This document shows positions 33,710 to 41,734 of a DNA stretch of 64,000 nucleotides, one piece after another. The position numbers and the translations under genes are program-made. Under the pieces are notes generated by a model. It saw nothing but the letters and a program-made list of their open reading frames with translations, did not search any database and had not been told where the DNA came from. The stretch is from Thiemannella venezuelensis (GTDB taxonomy: Bacteria; Actinomycetota; Actinomycetes; Streptosporangiales; Streptosporangiaceae), in contig NZ_JACHJJ010000008.1 in NCBI RefSeq assembly GCF_014203605.1, positions 1 to 64,000 on the forward strand, given 5' to 3'. Numbering within the stretch: the first letter of the stretch is position 1; each line of letters opens with the position of its first letter.

Positions 33710-34975
33710 GTGCTGCGGGTTCACGACTGGGACAGGGCATGGCGCACCCTGCCGCTGGGCGTCCTCGGAGCGGTGACCCTGATCGCGGTGGCCGACCCGT
33801 CGGCACCGCCGTACGAGCGGGCCGTCACGTTCGCGACGGCCGCCGCCGTGGCGGTGTGGCACTGGTGGATGGTGCTGGCGCACCCCGGGTGGCCGGAGCG
33901 GGCGCCGGTGCCGATGGCGGTCTACTTCGCCGGGTTCCTCGCGCTGGCCTGGGTGCTGTCCTCGCGCCACCCGGCGTACACGCTCCTGGTGGTGGCGGGC
34001 TTCCCCACGGCCTTCGCGACGCTTCCCGGCCGCCACGCCTACCTCGGGGTGGCCGCCACGGCGCTCGTCGTCGTCGGCGGCCCGGCCGCCCTGCTGGACG
34101 CCGAGGACCCCTGGCCGATCGCGTCGGCGCTCGCCGGAGGGACGCTGGCGGCGTTCATCGGCTGGAGCATCAGAACGCTGGAGGGCGAGGTCGGACGCCG
34201 GCGCGCGGCCAACCAGGCGCTGGAGGACGCCAACCGGGAACTGGAGGGCGCGAACCTCCGCCTCGCCCGGCTCGGGGAGGAGAACGCCGAGCTGCAGGGC
34301 AGGCTGCTGGCCGCGGCCCGCCAGACCGGTGTGGCCGGGGAGCGGGGCCGGCTGGCCCGGGAGATCCACGACACCGTCGCGCAGGGACTGGCGGGCATCG
34401 TCACGCAGCTCGAAGCCGCCGAGGAGGCCGCGAGCGACGCCGAGGCGGTGCGGCGGCGGCTGGCCGTCGCGCGGAACCTCGCCAGGGAGAGCCTGACCGA
34501 GGTCCGCCGCTCCCTGGACGGCCTGCGCCCCGGGCCGCTGGCGGACAGCAGGTTGCCCGAGGCGCTGTCGGCGCTGGTCTCCGACTGGAGCGCCGCGCAC
34601 GAGCTGCCCGCCGCGCTCACCGTCACCGGTACCGCCCGGCTGCTGCATCCCGAGGTCGAGGTGACCGTGTACCGGGCCGTGCAGGAGGCGCTGGCCAACG
34701 TGGCCCGGCACGCCCAGGCCCGCAAGGCCGGTGTGACCCTGTCGTACATGGAGGATGTGCTGGTGGCCGATATCCGGGACGACGGGGTGGGGTTCACCCC
34801 CTCCGGAACGGGCGGCGAGGACTCCGGGGCCGGAGGCTTCGGGCTCACCGCCATGCGGCAGCGGGTCGTCAGGCTCGCCGGGAGCCTCGAGGTGGAGTCC
34901 GCGCCCGGTCAGGGAACCGCGGTCAGCGTGACGGTCCCCGCGGTCTCCGCCGAGGCCGGGAGGGAGGCGACATGA
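33710..34975 (+). CDS. NarL-type sensor histidine kinase
   Basis: A 421-residue kinase with five or six N-terminal helices (LPLGVLGAVTLIAVADPS; a second near residue 30), a coiled-coil linker (RRRAANQALEDANRELEGAN), the HisKA_3 box LAREIHDTVAQGLAGIVTQL with His220, and HATPase motifs EALANVARHAQ and DDGVGFTP. GTG at 33710 follows GAGGGCGA. Its last bases overlap the response-regulator start (ATGA). Its catalytic half is very similar to that of the kinase at 37118 (both read VTLSYMEDV), so the two are paralogues. Confidence 0.88.
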   Translation: MLRVHDWDRAWRTLPLGVLGAVTLIAVADPSAPPYERAVTFATAAAVAVWHWWMVLAHPGWPERAPVPMAVYFAGFLALAWVLSSRHPAYTLLVVAGFPTAFATLPGRHAYLGVAATALVVVGGPAALLDAEDPWPIASALAGGTLAAFIGWSIRTLEGEVGRRRAANQALEDANRELEGANLRLARLGEENAELQGRLLAAARQTGVAGERGRLAREIHDTVAQGLAGIVTQLEAAEEAASDAEAVRRRLAVARNLARESLTEVRRSLDGLRPGPLADSRLPEALSALVSDWSAAHELPAALTVTGTARLLHPEVEVTVYRAVQEALANVARHAQARKAGVTLSYMEDVLVADIRDDGVGFTPSGTGGEDSGAGGFGLTAMRQRVVRLAGSLEVESAPGQGTAVSVTVPAVSAEAGREAT

Positions 34976-35595
34976 GCGTACGGCTGGTGATCGTGGACGA
35001 CCACCCCGTCGTGCGGGACGGACTGCGGGGCATGTTCGTGGAGCAGGCCGACCTGGAGGTCGTGGGCGAGGCGGAGGACGGGGAGCGGGGGCTGGCCGTG
35101 GTCGCGCGGGAGCGTCCCGACGTCGTGCTGACCGACCTGCGCATGCCCGGCCTCGGCGGAGCGGAGTTCATCCGGCTGCTGGCGGAACGGGTGCCCTCGG
35201 CCCGCGTGCTGGTTCTGACCACCTACGACGGCGACGACGACGTGCTGCCCGCGCTGACCGCGGGCGCGATCGGCTACCTGCTCAAGGACTCCCCGCGCGA
35301 GGAGGTCTTCCGCGCCGTGCGGGCGGCGGCGGCGGGAGAGACGGTGCTGTCCCCCGCGGTGGCCGCCCGGGTGCTCAACCGGGTCCGCACGCCCGCCCCC
35401 GCCGGGCTGAGCGAGCGCGAACGGACCGTGCTCTCCCTGGTCGCGCGCGGCTCCACCAACAAGGAGGCGGCGGCGGCGCTGTTCATCAGCGAGACGACGG
35501 TGAAGACCCACCTGGCGCACATCTATACGAAGCTGGGCGTCTCCGACCGGGCCGCGGCCGTGGCCGCCGCCTACCGCCGGGGTCTGCTGCCGTGA
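34972..35595 (+). CDS. LuxR/NarL-type response regulator
   Basis: A 207-residue regulator: receiver with VDDHPVVRDGLRGMF, phospho-acceptor in VVLTDLRMPG, lysine in YLLKDSPREE, and LuxR HTH LSERERTVLSLVARGSTNKEAAAALFISETTVKTH near the end. ATG at 34972 overlaps the kinase stop, so they are one transcriptional and translational unit. It is closely similar to the regulator at 36484, including the end YTKLGVSDRAAAVAAAYRRG. Confidence 0.9.
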   Translation: MSVRLVIVDDHPVVRDGLRGMFVEQADLEVVGEAEDGERGLAVVARERPDVVLTDLRMPGLGGAEFIRLLAERVPSARVLVLTTYDGDDDVLPALTAGAIGYLLKDSPREEVFRAVRAAAAGETVLSPAVAARVLNRVRTPAPAGLSERERTVLSLVARGSTNKEAAAALFISETTVKTHLAHIYTKLGVSDRAAAVAAAYRRGLLP

Positions 35596-35640
35596 CGCTC
35601 CGGCGCCCGCCGCGGCGGGCGGGGACGGGCGCGCGTCTCG

Positions 35641-35964
35641 TCACGCCGCCGTCGGCAGGCTGCGGTCCAGGCCGGTGATGCGCAGGATCCGGGACATGTG
35701 CGGGCGGGGCGCGCTCAGCAGGAGGGTGACGCCCTGCTCTCTGGCGCGGCGCTGGATGCCGACCAGGACCGACAGGCCGCAGGCGTCGCAGAACGACACC
35801 TCCGACAGGTCGAGCACGAGCAGGCTCGTGCTGTAGCGCAGCACGGCCAGCAGCCGCTCGCGAAGCGCTCCCCGGGTGTGGAGGTCGATCTCACCGGACA
35901 GGTGGACGGTGGTCGGAGCCGACGGACCGGCCAGGTCGAGTGGGCGTGTGTCGATGATGGTCAT
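35641..35964 (-). CDS. STAS-domain anti-sigma factor antagonist-like protein
   Basis: A 107-residue single STAS domain (TVHLSGEIDLHTRGALRERL, LLVLDLSEVSFCDACGLSVLVGIQ). The residue equivalent to the phosphorylated serine of SpoIIAA (FMDSSGL) is replaced here in FCDACGL, a cysteine instead of serine. The function as antagonist or as a phosphorylation-insensitive adaptor is uncertain. It converges on the response regulator and may follow the small ORF at 36017-36226 on its own strand. No sigma or anti-sigma gene is adjacent. Confidence 0.85.
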   Translation of the reverse strand: MTIIDTRPLDLAGPSAPTTVHLSGEIDLHTRGALRERLLAVLRYSTSLLVLDLSEVSFCDACGLSVLVGIQRRAREQGVTLLLSAPRPHMSRILRITGLDRSLPTAA

Positions 35965-36483
35965 GGGGTTCTCCGATCAGAGAAGAGAAGAGGACGCGGC
36001 GCCGGGCGGCGTGTGGTCACGCTCGGGCGGCCGGCCGCCGGTCGGCGGCGATGAGCCCGGTCGGTTCGGCCGCGGCGTCACGCGGGTACGGCCACCGCGC
36101 CCCGTCCGGGGTGTCCCGCCGGCCGGGAAAGGGGTCCGGGGTGCTGCGGACCTCGGAGCCGACGGTGGGACCCGCGGTGGCGGCGGTGTTCAGCCGTGTG
36201 AGATGAGAAAGAAGCGTCGGCGTCATGGTCGCCTGGCCCGTCCAGGCCCTCGAAGGGGCCGAAAGCGGTCGATCGCCGCGGGTGACGCCGGCTTGACTGC
36301 CAACGCTCGAAATATCCTCGGTACTCACACTGTACCTTGCCCGGAAAAGGATCGCCGCCACGGCTCGGCTCCGGAAGCCGGCGGCGGGCGGGACCCCTTC
36401 GGAAACGGGCCTGTCCGGTGAACCGCCCTGCCTCTTTCAGCGGCGGCGTGTCCCGGGCTCCGCGGGGGCCGGCGCCGGTCCGG
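35965..36483. other. Long spacer between STAS gene and the response regulator at 36484
   Basis: A 519-base stretch. It holds one weakly supported small gene (36017-36226, minus strand). The segment 36300-36350 is AT-richer and may contain the promoter for it and for the STAS gene. Nothing else convincing is visible. Confidence 0.4.
36017..36226 (-). CDS. Small hypothetical protein upstream of STAS gene
   Basis: A 69-residue frame (start MTPTLLSHLTRLNTAATAGP) ending 52 bases before the STAS start. The product is Pro/Arg-rich and probably disordered, without a recognised domain. A start at 36361 would give 114 residues, but the extra part looks non-coding. The ribosome site is weak, so this may not be a gene. 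Confidence 0.3.
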   Translation of the reverse strand: MTPTLLSHLTRLNTAATAGPTVGSEVRSTPDPFPGRRDTPDGARWPYPRDAAAEPTGLIAADRRPAARA

Positions 36484-37125
36484 TCAGCCGTTGTCCAGGG
36501 TGAGCAGACCGCGCCGGAAGGCGGTGGCGACGGCGGCCGCGCGGTCGTTGACGCCGAGTTTGGTGTAGATGTGCAGCACGTGGCTCTTGACCGTGGCCTC
36601 GCTGATGAACAGGCGCGCGGCCGTCTCGCGGTTGGTGGCGCCCTCGGCGATGAGCCGGAGGACCTCCAGTTCCCGGGCGCTCAGCGGGTCGGCGGGGGTG
36701 CGGACCCGGCCGAGGAGGCGGGTGGCGACCGACGGGGAGAGCACGGCTTCGCCCCGCGCCGCCGTCCGCACGGCCCGGACGAGCTCGTCGCGGCCGGTGT
36801 CCTTCAGGAGGTAGCCGGTGGCTCCGGCCTCGATGGCGGGCAGGACGTCCCGGTCGGTGTCGTAGGTGGTCAGGACCAGGACGCGGGCCGCGTTGCCCCG
36901 CCGGGCGAGTTCCTTGATGGCGGTGACGCCGTCCGTCCCCGGCATGCGCAGGTCCATGAGGATCACGTCCGGGTTCAACGCCTGCGCGAGCTCGACGGCC
37001 TGCGCGCCGTCTCCGGCCTCGCCGAGCACCTCGAACTCCGGGTCGCCGGCGAACATGCCCCGGATTCCGTCGCGCACGATGGGGTGGTCGTCGGCGATCA
37101 GCAGCCGGACGGGGGGCTCAGCCAC
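36484..37125 (-). CDS. LuxR/NarL-type response regulator
   Basis: A 213-residue regulator with receiver motifs IADDHPIVRDGIRGMF, VILMDLRMPGTDG (phospho-acceptor Asp) and YLLKDTGRDE, and a LuxR HTH LSARELEVLRLIAEGATNRETAARLFISEATVKSH. It overlaps the kinase gene by 8 bases. It is the last gene of a four-gene minus-strand operon: ATPase, permease, kinase, regulator. It probably controls the transporter genes in that operon. Confidence 0.9.
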   Translation of the reverse strand: MAEPPVRLLIADDHPIVRDGIRGMFAGDPEFEVLGEAGDGAQAVELAQALNPDVILMDLRMPGTDGVTAIKELARRGNAARVLVLTTYDTDRDVLPAIEAGATGYLLKDTGRDELVRAVRTAARGEAVLSPSVATRLLGRVRTPADPLSARELEVLRLIAEGATNRETAARLFISEATVKSHVLHIYTKLGVNDRAAAVATAFRRGLLTLDNG

Positions 37126-38293
37126 GGGCCACCGCCGGAACGCTCGCCGAGATCGCGGTGCCCGCGCCGGGCTCGGACTCGATCTCCAGCGTGCCCGCCA
37201 GGCGGCTCACCCGCCGGCGCATCGACGCCAGGCCGAAGCCGCCGCCGTCGCGCACGCGCTCGGGGTCGAACCCGGCGCCGTCGTCGCGGACGTCCAGGGT
37301 GACCACGTCCTCCATGTAGGACAGGGTCACGCCGACCCGGGAGGCGCCGGCGTGTTTGGCGGCGTTGGCCAGGGCCTCCTGCACCGTGCGCAGCAATGTC
37401 TCCTCGATCTCCGGGTGCATGGGACGGACCGTACCAGTGGCGGTGAAGTCCGCACGCACCCCGTTGAGTTCGCCCCAGCGGGCCACGACGTCCTGCAGCG
37501 CCTCGGGCAGCGGCGCCGCTTCCAGCTGGCCGGGTCCCACCGCGTGCACCGAGCGCCGGGCCTCGGCGAGGCTCTCCCGGGCCAGCCGTACCGCGTTGTC
37601 CACGTGACGCCGCCAGTCGTCGGCCTGCCTGGCGGCCTGGAGCTGGGTGATGATGCCGGTCAGGCCCTGGGCGAGGGTGTCGTGGATCTCGGCCGCCATG
37701 CGCTGCCGTTCGTCGAGCACGCCCGCCTCGCGGGCCTGGACCAGGAGCTGGGCCTGGAGTCCGGCGTTCTCCCGCATGGCCTCTTCGAGCCGCACCACCA
37801 TGCGCCTGCGCTCGTCGCTCCGCTCGGCGGTGACCTCTCCGACGAAGCTGAACAGACTCACTCCCCCGACGATGGCGGCGGTGAAGAACAGGTAGGTGAA
37901 GATCGCGGACGGGGTGGGCTCGGGCAGGCCCCCGCCGTAGGCCGCGACGCTGATCGCCGCCGTGGCGCTCACCCCGGCCGCCCGCCACGTCCCCTTCAGG
38001 TACTGCCAGGAGTGCAGGAATCCGACGAAGCCAAAGAAGCTCGCGAACCACACTCCCTGCGTGCAGAGCGCGCCGATCAGGACCACCAGCCCCGCCACGT
38101 AGACCGCGCCTGCGGCCACGCCCCGCGGCGCCAGCCGCATCCAGGCGGCCGCGAGAGCGGCGAGGCCGAGGGTGATCCAGGGGTTTCCGCCGGTCAGCAG
38201 GGAGAGCACCGCGGAGACCACCAGCAGGACGTACGGCGCGGCCGCCATCTGGCGCTCCAGCAGCCGTTCCCATCGGTCGAGCCGGCCGGTCAT
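37118..38293 (-). CDS. NarL-type sensor histidine kinase
   Basis: A 391-residue kinase with about five N-terminal helices (APYVLLVVSAVLSLLTGGNP; PSAIFTYLFFTAAIVGGVSL), a coiled-coil with MVVRLEEAMRENAGLQAQLL, the phospho-acceptor box MAAEIHDTLAQGLTGIITQL, and HATPase motifs EALANAAKHAGAS and DDGAGFDP. It lies 3 bases after the permease. It is the sensor of a transporter-linked two-component system, with the kinase core paralogous to the one at 33710. Confidence 0.9.
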   Translation of the reverse strand: MTGRLDRWERLLERQMAAAPYVLLVVSAVLSLLTGGNPWITLGLAALAAAWMRLAPRGVAAGAVYVAGLVVLIGALCTQGVWFASFFGFVGFLHSWQYLKGTWRAAGVSATAAISVAAYGGGLPEPTPSAIFTYLFFTAAIVGGVSLFSFVGEVTAERSDERRRMVVRLEEAMRENAGLQAQLLVQAREAGVLDERQRMAAEIHDTLAQGLTGIITQLQAARQADDWRRHVDNAVRLARESLAEARRSVHAVGPGQLEAAPLPEALQDVVARWGELNGVRADFTATGTVRPMHPEIEETLLRTVQEALANAAKHAGASRVGVTLSYMEDVVTLDVRDDGAGFDPERVRDGGGFGLASMRRRVSRLAGTLEIESEPGAGTAISASVPAVARG

Positions 38294-38296
38294 CCG

Positions 38297-38992
38297 TCAC
38301 TCCCAGCGGAAGAACGTGGCCGCCGCGATGCTGACGACCAGGGCGTAGCCGGCCAGCACCCCCAGCAGCAGGGGGCTGGGAGCGGCACCCGCCCAGACCT
38401 CCCGCATGCTCTGCCCGAAAGCACCCAGGGGGGTGTACTCCCCGATGCGGGCCACCATAGCGGGCATCTGGTCCTTGGGCTGCATGAGCCCGGCGAGGTA
38501 GGCCATCGGGAAGTACAGCAGGACCCCGATGCCGTTGGCGGCCCGGCCGTTGGGCGCCAGCGCCGCGATGAGCAGGCCGATGGCGAACATGCTCGCCGTA
38601 CCGAGGAGGAACACCAGCACGGCGGACGGCACCCCGGTGGGCAGGTGGGCGCCGAGGACGGTGCCCGCGACGGCCAGCAGCAGGCCGCAGGCGGTCACCG
38701 CGAGGACGAGCTGCAGGAGCACCTGCACCACCAGCATGTTCCCCGGGCGCACCGGCGTGGCGGACAACCTGCGCAGGATCCCCCGTTCGCGGTAGGTGGC
38801 CAGGGTGGTGGGCAGCAGGTACAGGCCCACCATCCCCACGGCGATGGCCAGCGCCATCGGCAGCAGCACGGTGTCGCCCGGCTCGATCGAGCTTCCGAAC
38901 ACCACCAGGATGAACAGCGGGATGAGCAGCGAGAACAGCGCCCCGGGCTCCCGGGTCAGCAGCTTGGCCTCGACGACGGCGAGCTTCATCAT
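38297..38992 (-). CDS. ABC-2 type permease
   Basis: A 231-residue membrane subunit with six helices (starts MMKLAVVEAKLLTREPGALF; SLLIPLFILVVFGSSIEPG; MALAIAVGMVGLYLLPTTLA; the mid-helix motif ERGILRRLSATPVRPGNMLV; LLYFPMAYLAGLMQPKDQMP). It is the expected partner of the ATPase 13 bases upstream. The RxLsaTPv segment is typical of DrrB-like drug or lipid exporters. The four-gene order with kinase and regulator suggests an envelope-stress or antibiotic efflux module. Confidence 0.88.
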   Translation of the reverse strand: MMKLAVVEAKLLTREPGALFSLLIPLFILVVFGSSIEPGDTVLLPMALAIAVGMVGLYLLPTTLATYRERGILRRLSATPVRPGNMLVVQVLLQLVLAVTACGLLLAVAGTVLGAHLPTGVPSAVLVFLLGTASMFAIGLLIAALAPNGRAANGIGVLLYFPMAYLAGLMQPKDQMPAMVARIGEYTPLGAFGQSMREVWAGAAPSPLLLGVLAGYALVVSIAAATFFRWE

Positions 38993-39005
38993 GATCAGAA
39001 TTCCT

Positions 39006-39908
39006 TTACTCGAAGGACCGGCCGGTCAGGGCGGCGAAGGCGTCGTCCAGGGTGCGCTTGTCGATGCGGAGGTCACTGACCAGGACGTGGTGGCGGGCCA
39101 GGTGCGCGGTCACCGCCGTGGCGAAGTCGCCCCGGCCGGTGACGACCACCCGGGTCCCCTCCCGGGACACGTCGATCACCTCGGGCAGGTTCTCCAGGCC
39201 GGCCGTGCCGCTCGTGTCCCCCGCCATCAGCGTGAACCGCATCCGGTGCTCGCCGCCGACCAGCCCGGCCGGGGTGTCGACCGCCACGACCCTGCCGCGG
39301 TTGAAGACGGCGACGCGGTCGCACAGCTCCTCCACCTCGTCCATGAAGTGGCTGACCAGCACCACCGTCACCCCGCTCGCCCGGACCCGCTTGACCAGTT
39401 CCCAGGTGGTACGGCGGGCCTGCGGGTCCAGGCCCGTGGTCAGCTCGTCCAGGAAGGCCACCCGCGGGTTGCCGACCAGTGCCAGCGCGATGAACAGCCG
39501 CTGCTGCTGACCGCCGGACAGCTTGCCGAAGCGGGCGTCGCGCTTGCCGGCCAGCCCCCACTCCTCCAGCAGCTCCCGCCAGTCGCGCGGGTTCGCGTAG
39601 AAGGAGGCGTACAGGTCGAGGGCCTCCCAGACCTTGATGTTCTCCGGCAGCTGGGTCTGCTGGAGCTGCACCCCGATCAGCTCGTGCACCTTGCGCGCGT
39701 CCTTGACCGGGTCGAGCCCGAGGACCCTGATCGACCCGCCGTCGGGCCGCCGCAGGCCCTCCACGCACTCCACGGTGGTGGTCTTGCCGGTGCCGTTGGG
39801 ACCGAGGATGCCGAAGATCTCGCCCTCCTCCACGGAGAAGGACACCCCGTCCAGGACCGTCAGGTCCGCGTAGCTCTTGCGGAGGTCTGTGACTTCGATG
39901 ACTGCCAT
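39006..39908 (-). CDS. ABC transporter ATP-binding protein
   Basis: A 300-residue ATPase subunit. Walker A GPNGTGKTT is at residues 36-44, signature KLSGGQQQRLFIAL near residue 135, Walker B VAFLDELTTGLD, and H-loop VLVSHFMDEVEELCDR. In Walker B the usual Pro after Glu is Leu (DELTT), a mild change. The C-terminal 80 residues form an accessory domain (FTLMAGDTSGTAGLENLPEV). First gene of a four-gene operon; its divergent spacer with the ArsR gene holds the promoter region. The substrate is unknown. Confidence 0.9.
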   Translation of the reverse strand: MAVIEVTDLRKSYADLTVLDGVSFSVEEGEIFGILGPNGTGKTTTVECVEGLRRPDGGSIRVLGLDPVKDARKVHELIGVQLQQTQLPENIKVWEALDLYASFYANPRDWRELLEEWGLAGKRDARFGKLSGGQQQRLFIALALVGNPRVAFLDELTTGLDPQARRTTWELVKRVRASGVTVVLVSHFMDEVEELCDRVAVFNRGRVVAVDTPAGLVGGEHRMRFTLMAGDTSGTAGLENLPEVIDVSREGTRVVVTGRGDFATAVTAHLARHHVLVSDLRIDKRTLDDAFAALTGRSFE

Positions 39909-40084
39909 GGATCAAGCATCTTCCGGTCGCGCCCGAGGCGAATCGACCTGCCGGTCATACTCGTCCGCGAATGGTGCCGATCCGGAAATCCACCGAACGG
40001 TTGATGCCGTCGGCGGGAGGCGGGTGCTCCCGGGAGCGTCCCGCGGTGCCGGGAGGCAGGCCGGCCGCGTCCCGCTCCGCTGCC

Positions 40085-40134
40085 CAATACTTAGGTATTG
40101 ACCTAAGCATGGGGCAGCTGCATACTTAGGTATG
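40085..40134. promoter_or_regulatory. Two ArsR-type operators overlapping the ArsR gene start
   Basis: CAATAC-TTAG-GTATTG (40085-40100) and CATAC-TTAG-GTATG (40121-40134) are near-identical dyads 35 bases apart; the second covers the GTG start. A third dyad, CTTAGGT/ACCTAAG at 40090-40107, overlaps the first. This indicates self-repression by the protein. Confidence 0.65.
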
Positions 40135-40469
40135 TGCCTAATGAACAGGCGCGGCTCGACCAGGTCTTCCAGGCACTGGCCGACCCGACGCGACGCAAGG
40201 TGATCGAACGGCTCGTCTCGGGGCCGGCCGCCACCTCGGAGCTGGCCAAGCCGTTCGACATGGCGCTCCCGTCGTTCACCCAGCACCTGACGGTGCTGGA
40301 GCGCGCGGGGCTGGTGACCTCGGCCAAGCAGGGGCGGGTGCGGACCTACCGGCTCGCCCCCGCCGCCCTGGAGGTCGCCGGCGGCTGGCTGGCGGAGCAG
40401 CGCCGCACCTGGGAGCGGCGCCTCGACCAACTCGACCGCTTTCTCACCGACCTGAAGGAGCAACCATGA
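40134..40469 (+). CDS. ArsR family transcriptional regulator
   Basis: A 111-residue winged-helix regulator of the ArsR/SmtB type: LDQVFQALADPTRRKVIERL, TSELAKPFDMALPSFTQHLTVLERAGLV (the recognition helix), and wing SAKQGRVRTYRLAP. It has no metal-binding ELCVCDL-like cysteines, so it is probably not a metal sensor. The GTG at 40134 lies inside its own operator. Its stop overlaps the next start (ATGA), a pairing with SRPBCC proteins that is very common in actinomycetes; the pair's signal is unknown. Confidence 0.9.
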   Translation: MPNEQARLDQVFQALADPTRRKVIERLVSGPAATSELAKPFDMALPSFTQHLTVLERAGLVTSAKQGRVRTYRLAPAALEVAGGWLAEQRRTWERRLDQLDRFLTDLKEQP

Positions 40470-40951
40470 GCTTCACCCCGCACACCCTCGACCCGAACCT
40501 CGACATCGAGCTCGACCGGGAGGTCGACGTGGCGCCCGAGCTCGTCTGGAAGGCGTGGACCACGCCGGACCTCCTCAAGCAGTGGTTCGCGCCCAAGCCC
40601 TTCGAGACGCCGCACTGCGAGATCGACCTCCGTCCCGGCGGCGTCTTCCGCACGGTGATGCGCTCGCCCGAAGGCACGGAGTTCGACGGGGCCGGCTGCT
40701 ACCTCGAGGTGGTCCCGAACGAGCGGCTGGTGTGGACCAGCGCCCTGGCGCCCGGCTACCGTCCGCAGTCCGGCGAGATGGTCTTCACCGCGATCATCGA
40801 GCTCCGGCCGAACGGCTCCGGCGGCACCCGCTACCGGGCCGTCGCCATGCACCAGACGCCCGAGGACAACAAGAAGCACACGGACATGGGCTTCGTCGAG
40901 GGCTGGGGCGCGGCGCTCGACCAGCTCGTCGCCCTCGTCAAGGCCCTCTGA
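40466..40951 (+). CDS. SRPBCC (AHSA1-like) domain protein
   Basis: A 161-residue START/SRPBCC protein (Bet v 1-like hydrophobic pocket). IELDREVDVAPELVWKAWTT is the usual opening; the centre has DLLKQWFAPKPFETPHCEID and FDGAGCYLEVVPNERLVWTS, and the C-terminal helix is MGFVEGWGAALDQLVALVKA. The family binds hydrophobic ligands but the ligand is not known here. It is translationally coupled to the ArsR gene and presumably co-regulated by it. A hairpin follows. Confidence 0.9.
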   Translation: MSFTPHTLDPNLDIELDREVDVAPELVWKAWTTPDLLKQWFAPKPFETPHCEIDLRPGGVFRTVMRSPEGTEFDGAGCYLEVVPNERLVWTSALAPGYRPQSGEMVFTAIIELRPNGSGGTRYRAVAMHQTPEDNKKHTDMGFVEGWGAALDQLVALVKAL

Positions 40952-40952
40952 C

Positions 40953-40970
40953 GCCCGCGGCGCCGCGGGC
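40953..40970 (+). terminator. Perfect palindromic hairpin after SRPBCC gene
   Basis: Nine-base arms GCCCGCGGC and GCCGCGGGC abut without spacer, 2 bases after the stop. It sits between convergent genes. No T-tract. Confidence 0.5.
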
Positions 40971-41036
40971 AGTCCCCCGAAGGGTCGCCGGCCGTTCCAC
41001 CGCGCACCCGGCGACACGCCGGGCGGCGCCCGGCGA

Positions 41037-41639
41037 TCATCCGTCGGTGCGAGGCGCGCGGTACAGGCGCAGGACACTTCTGCGCAGCGCGGCACCGGCC
41101 TGCGCGGAGGTCAGCCTGCCGGCGGCGACCTCGTCGCCGGCGGCGTGCCCCAAGGCCATCGTGGCGGTCAGGAGCCAGGCCGGCGAGAGCACGCGGTCGA
41201 ACTCCCCGGTGTCCTGGCCACGGCAGATCAGCCGGTGCAGCCGGTCGTTGATCGGCCGGTGCCGTTCGCGGGACTCCGCAGGGTCGGTCACCGCGACCGA
41301 CGGGTGCATCAGGAGCGGGTAGCGCTCGAAAATGCGCCAGCTCGTGTCGAGCCACCGCATGAGGGCGTCGGCCGCCGAACCGGCGTCGAGGTCCGCGGCG
41401 ACGATCGCGGCGACGACCTCGGCGGTGATCCGGTCCATCACTGCGTCCAGCAGCACCCGCCGCGACGGGAAATGGGCGTAGACGGTCTGACGGGTCACTC
41501 CCGCCGCGGTCGCGACCTCCTCCAGCCCGGCCTCGGGCCGCCTGCCGAGCACGCGCACCGCCGCGTCGAGGACGGCGGCGGCGCTGCGGTGAGCATCCGC
41601 CCGGCGCCGCCGGCGTCCCTCGCCAGTTTTCTCAGACAC
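41037..41639 (-). CDS. TetR family transcriptional regulator
   Basis: A 200-residue TetR-type regulator. HTH: AHRSAAAVLDAAVRVLGRRP, then VATAAGVTRQTVYAHFPSRRVLL; C-terminal helical ligand domain with WLDTSWRIFERYPLLMHP. GTG at 41637-41639 is preferred over longer starts because it gives the usual family length. A TATCCT element lies 8 bases upstream, compatible with a leaderless transcript. It is divergent from the SnoaL-like gene and probably represses it; the inverted repeat between them is the candidate operator. Confidence 0.85.
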   Translation of the reverse strand: MSEKTGEGRRRRRADAHRSAAAVLDAAVRVLGRRPEAGLEEVATAAGVTRQTVYAHFPSRRVLLDAVMDRITAEVVAAIVAADLDAGSAADALMRWLDTSWRIFERYPLLMHPSVAVTDPAESRERHRPINDRLHRLICRGQDTGEFDRVLSPAWLLTATMALGHAAGDEVAAGRLTSAQAGAALRRSVLRLYRAPRTDG

Positions 41640-41642
41640 GGT

Positions 41643-41675
41643 TGTCAAGGATAGTGCAAGGGAATACATTTGACA
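41643..41675. promoter_or_regulatory. Inverted repeat between TetR and SnoaL-like genes
   Basis: TGTCAA (41643-41648) and TTGACA (41670-41675) are inverted arms 21 bases apart. The span covers the -10 of the TetR gene (TATCCT on the minus strand at 41648-41653). Confidence 0.4.
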
Positions 41676-41734
41676 CGGATGTAAGAGTTGAGTGGGCGGC
41701 GAGCGCACTCCTCCCTCGACACCCGGAGGCACGC

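Noticed and set aside
36227..36361. Longer start for the small protein upstream of STAS
   Set aside because: The added 45 residues do not look coding, and the region has promoter-like AT content.
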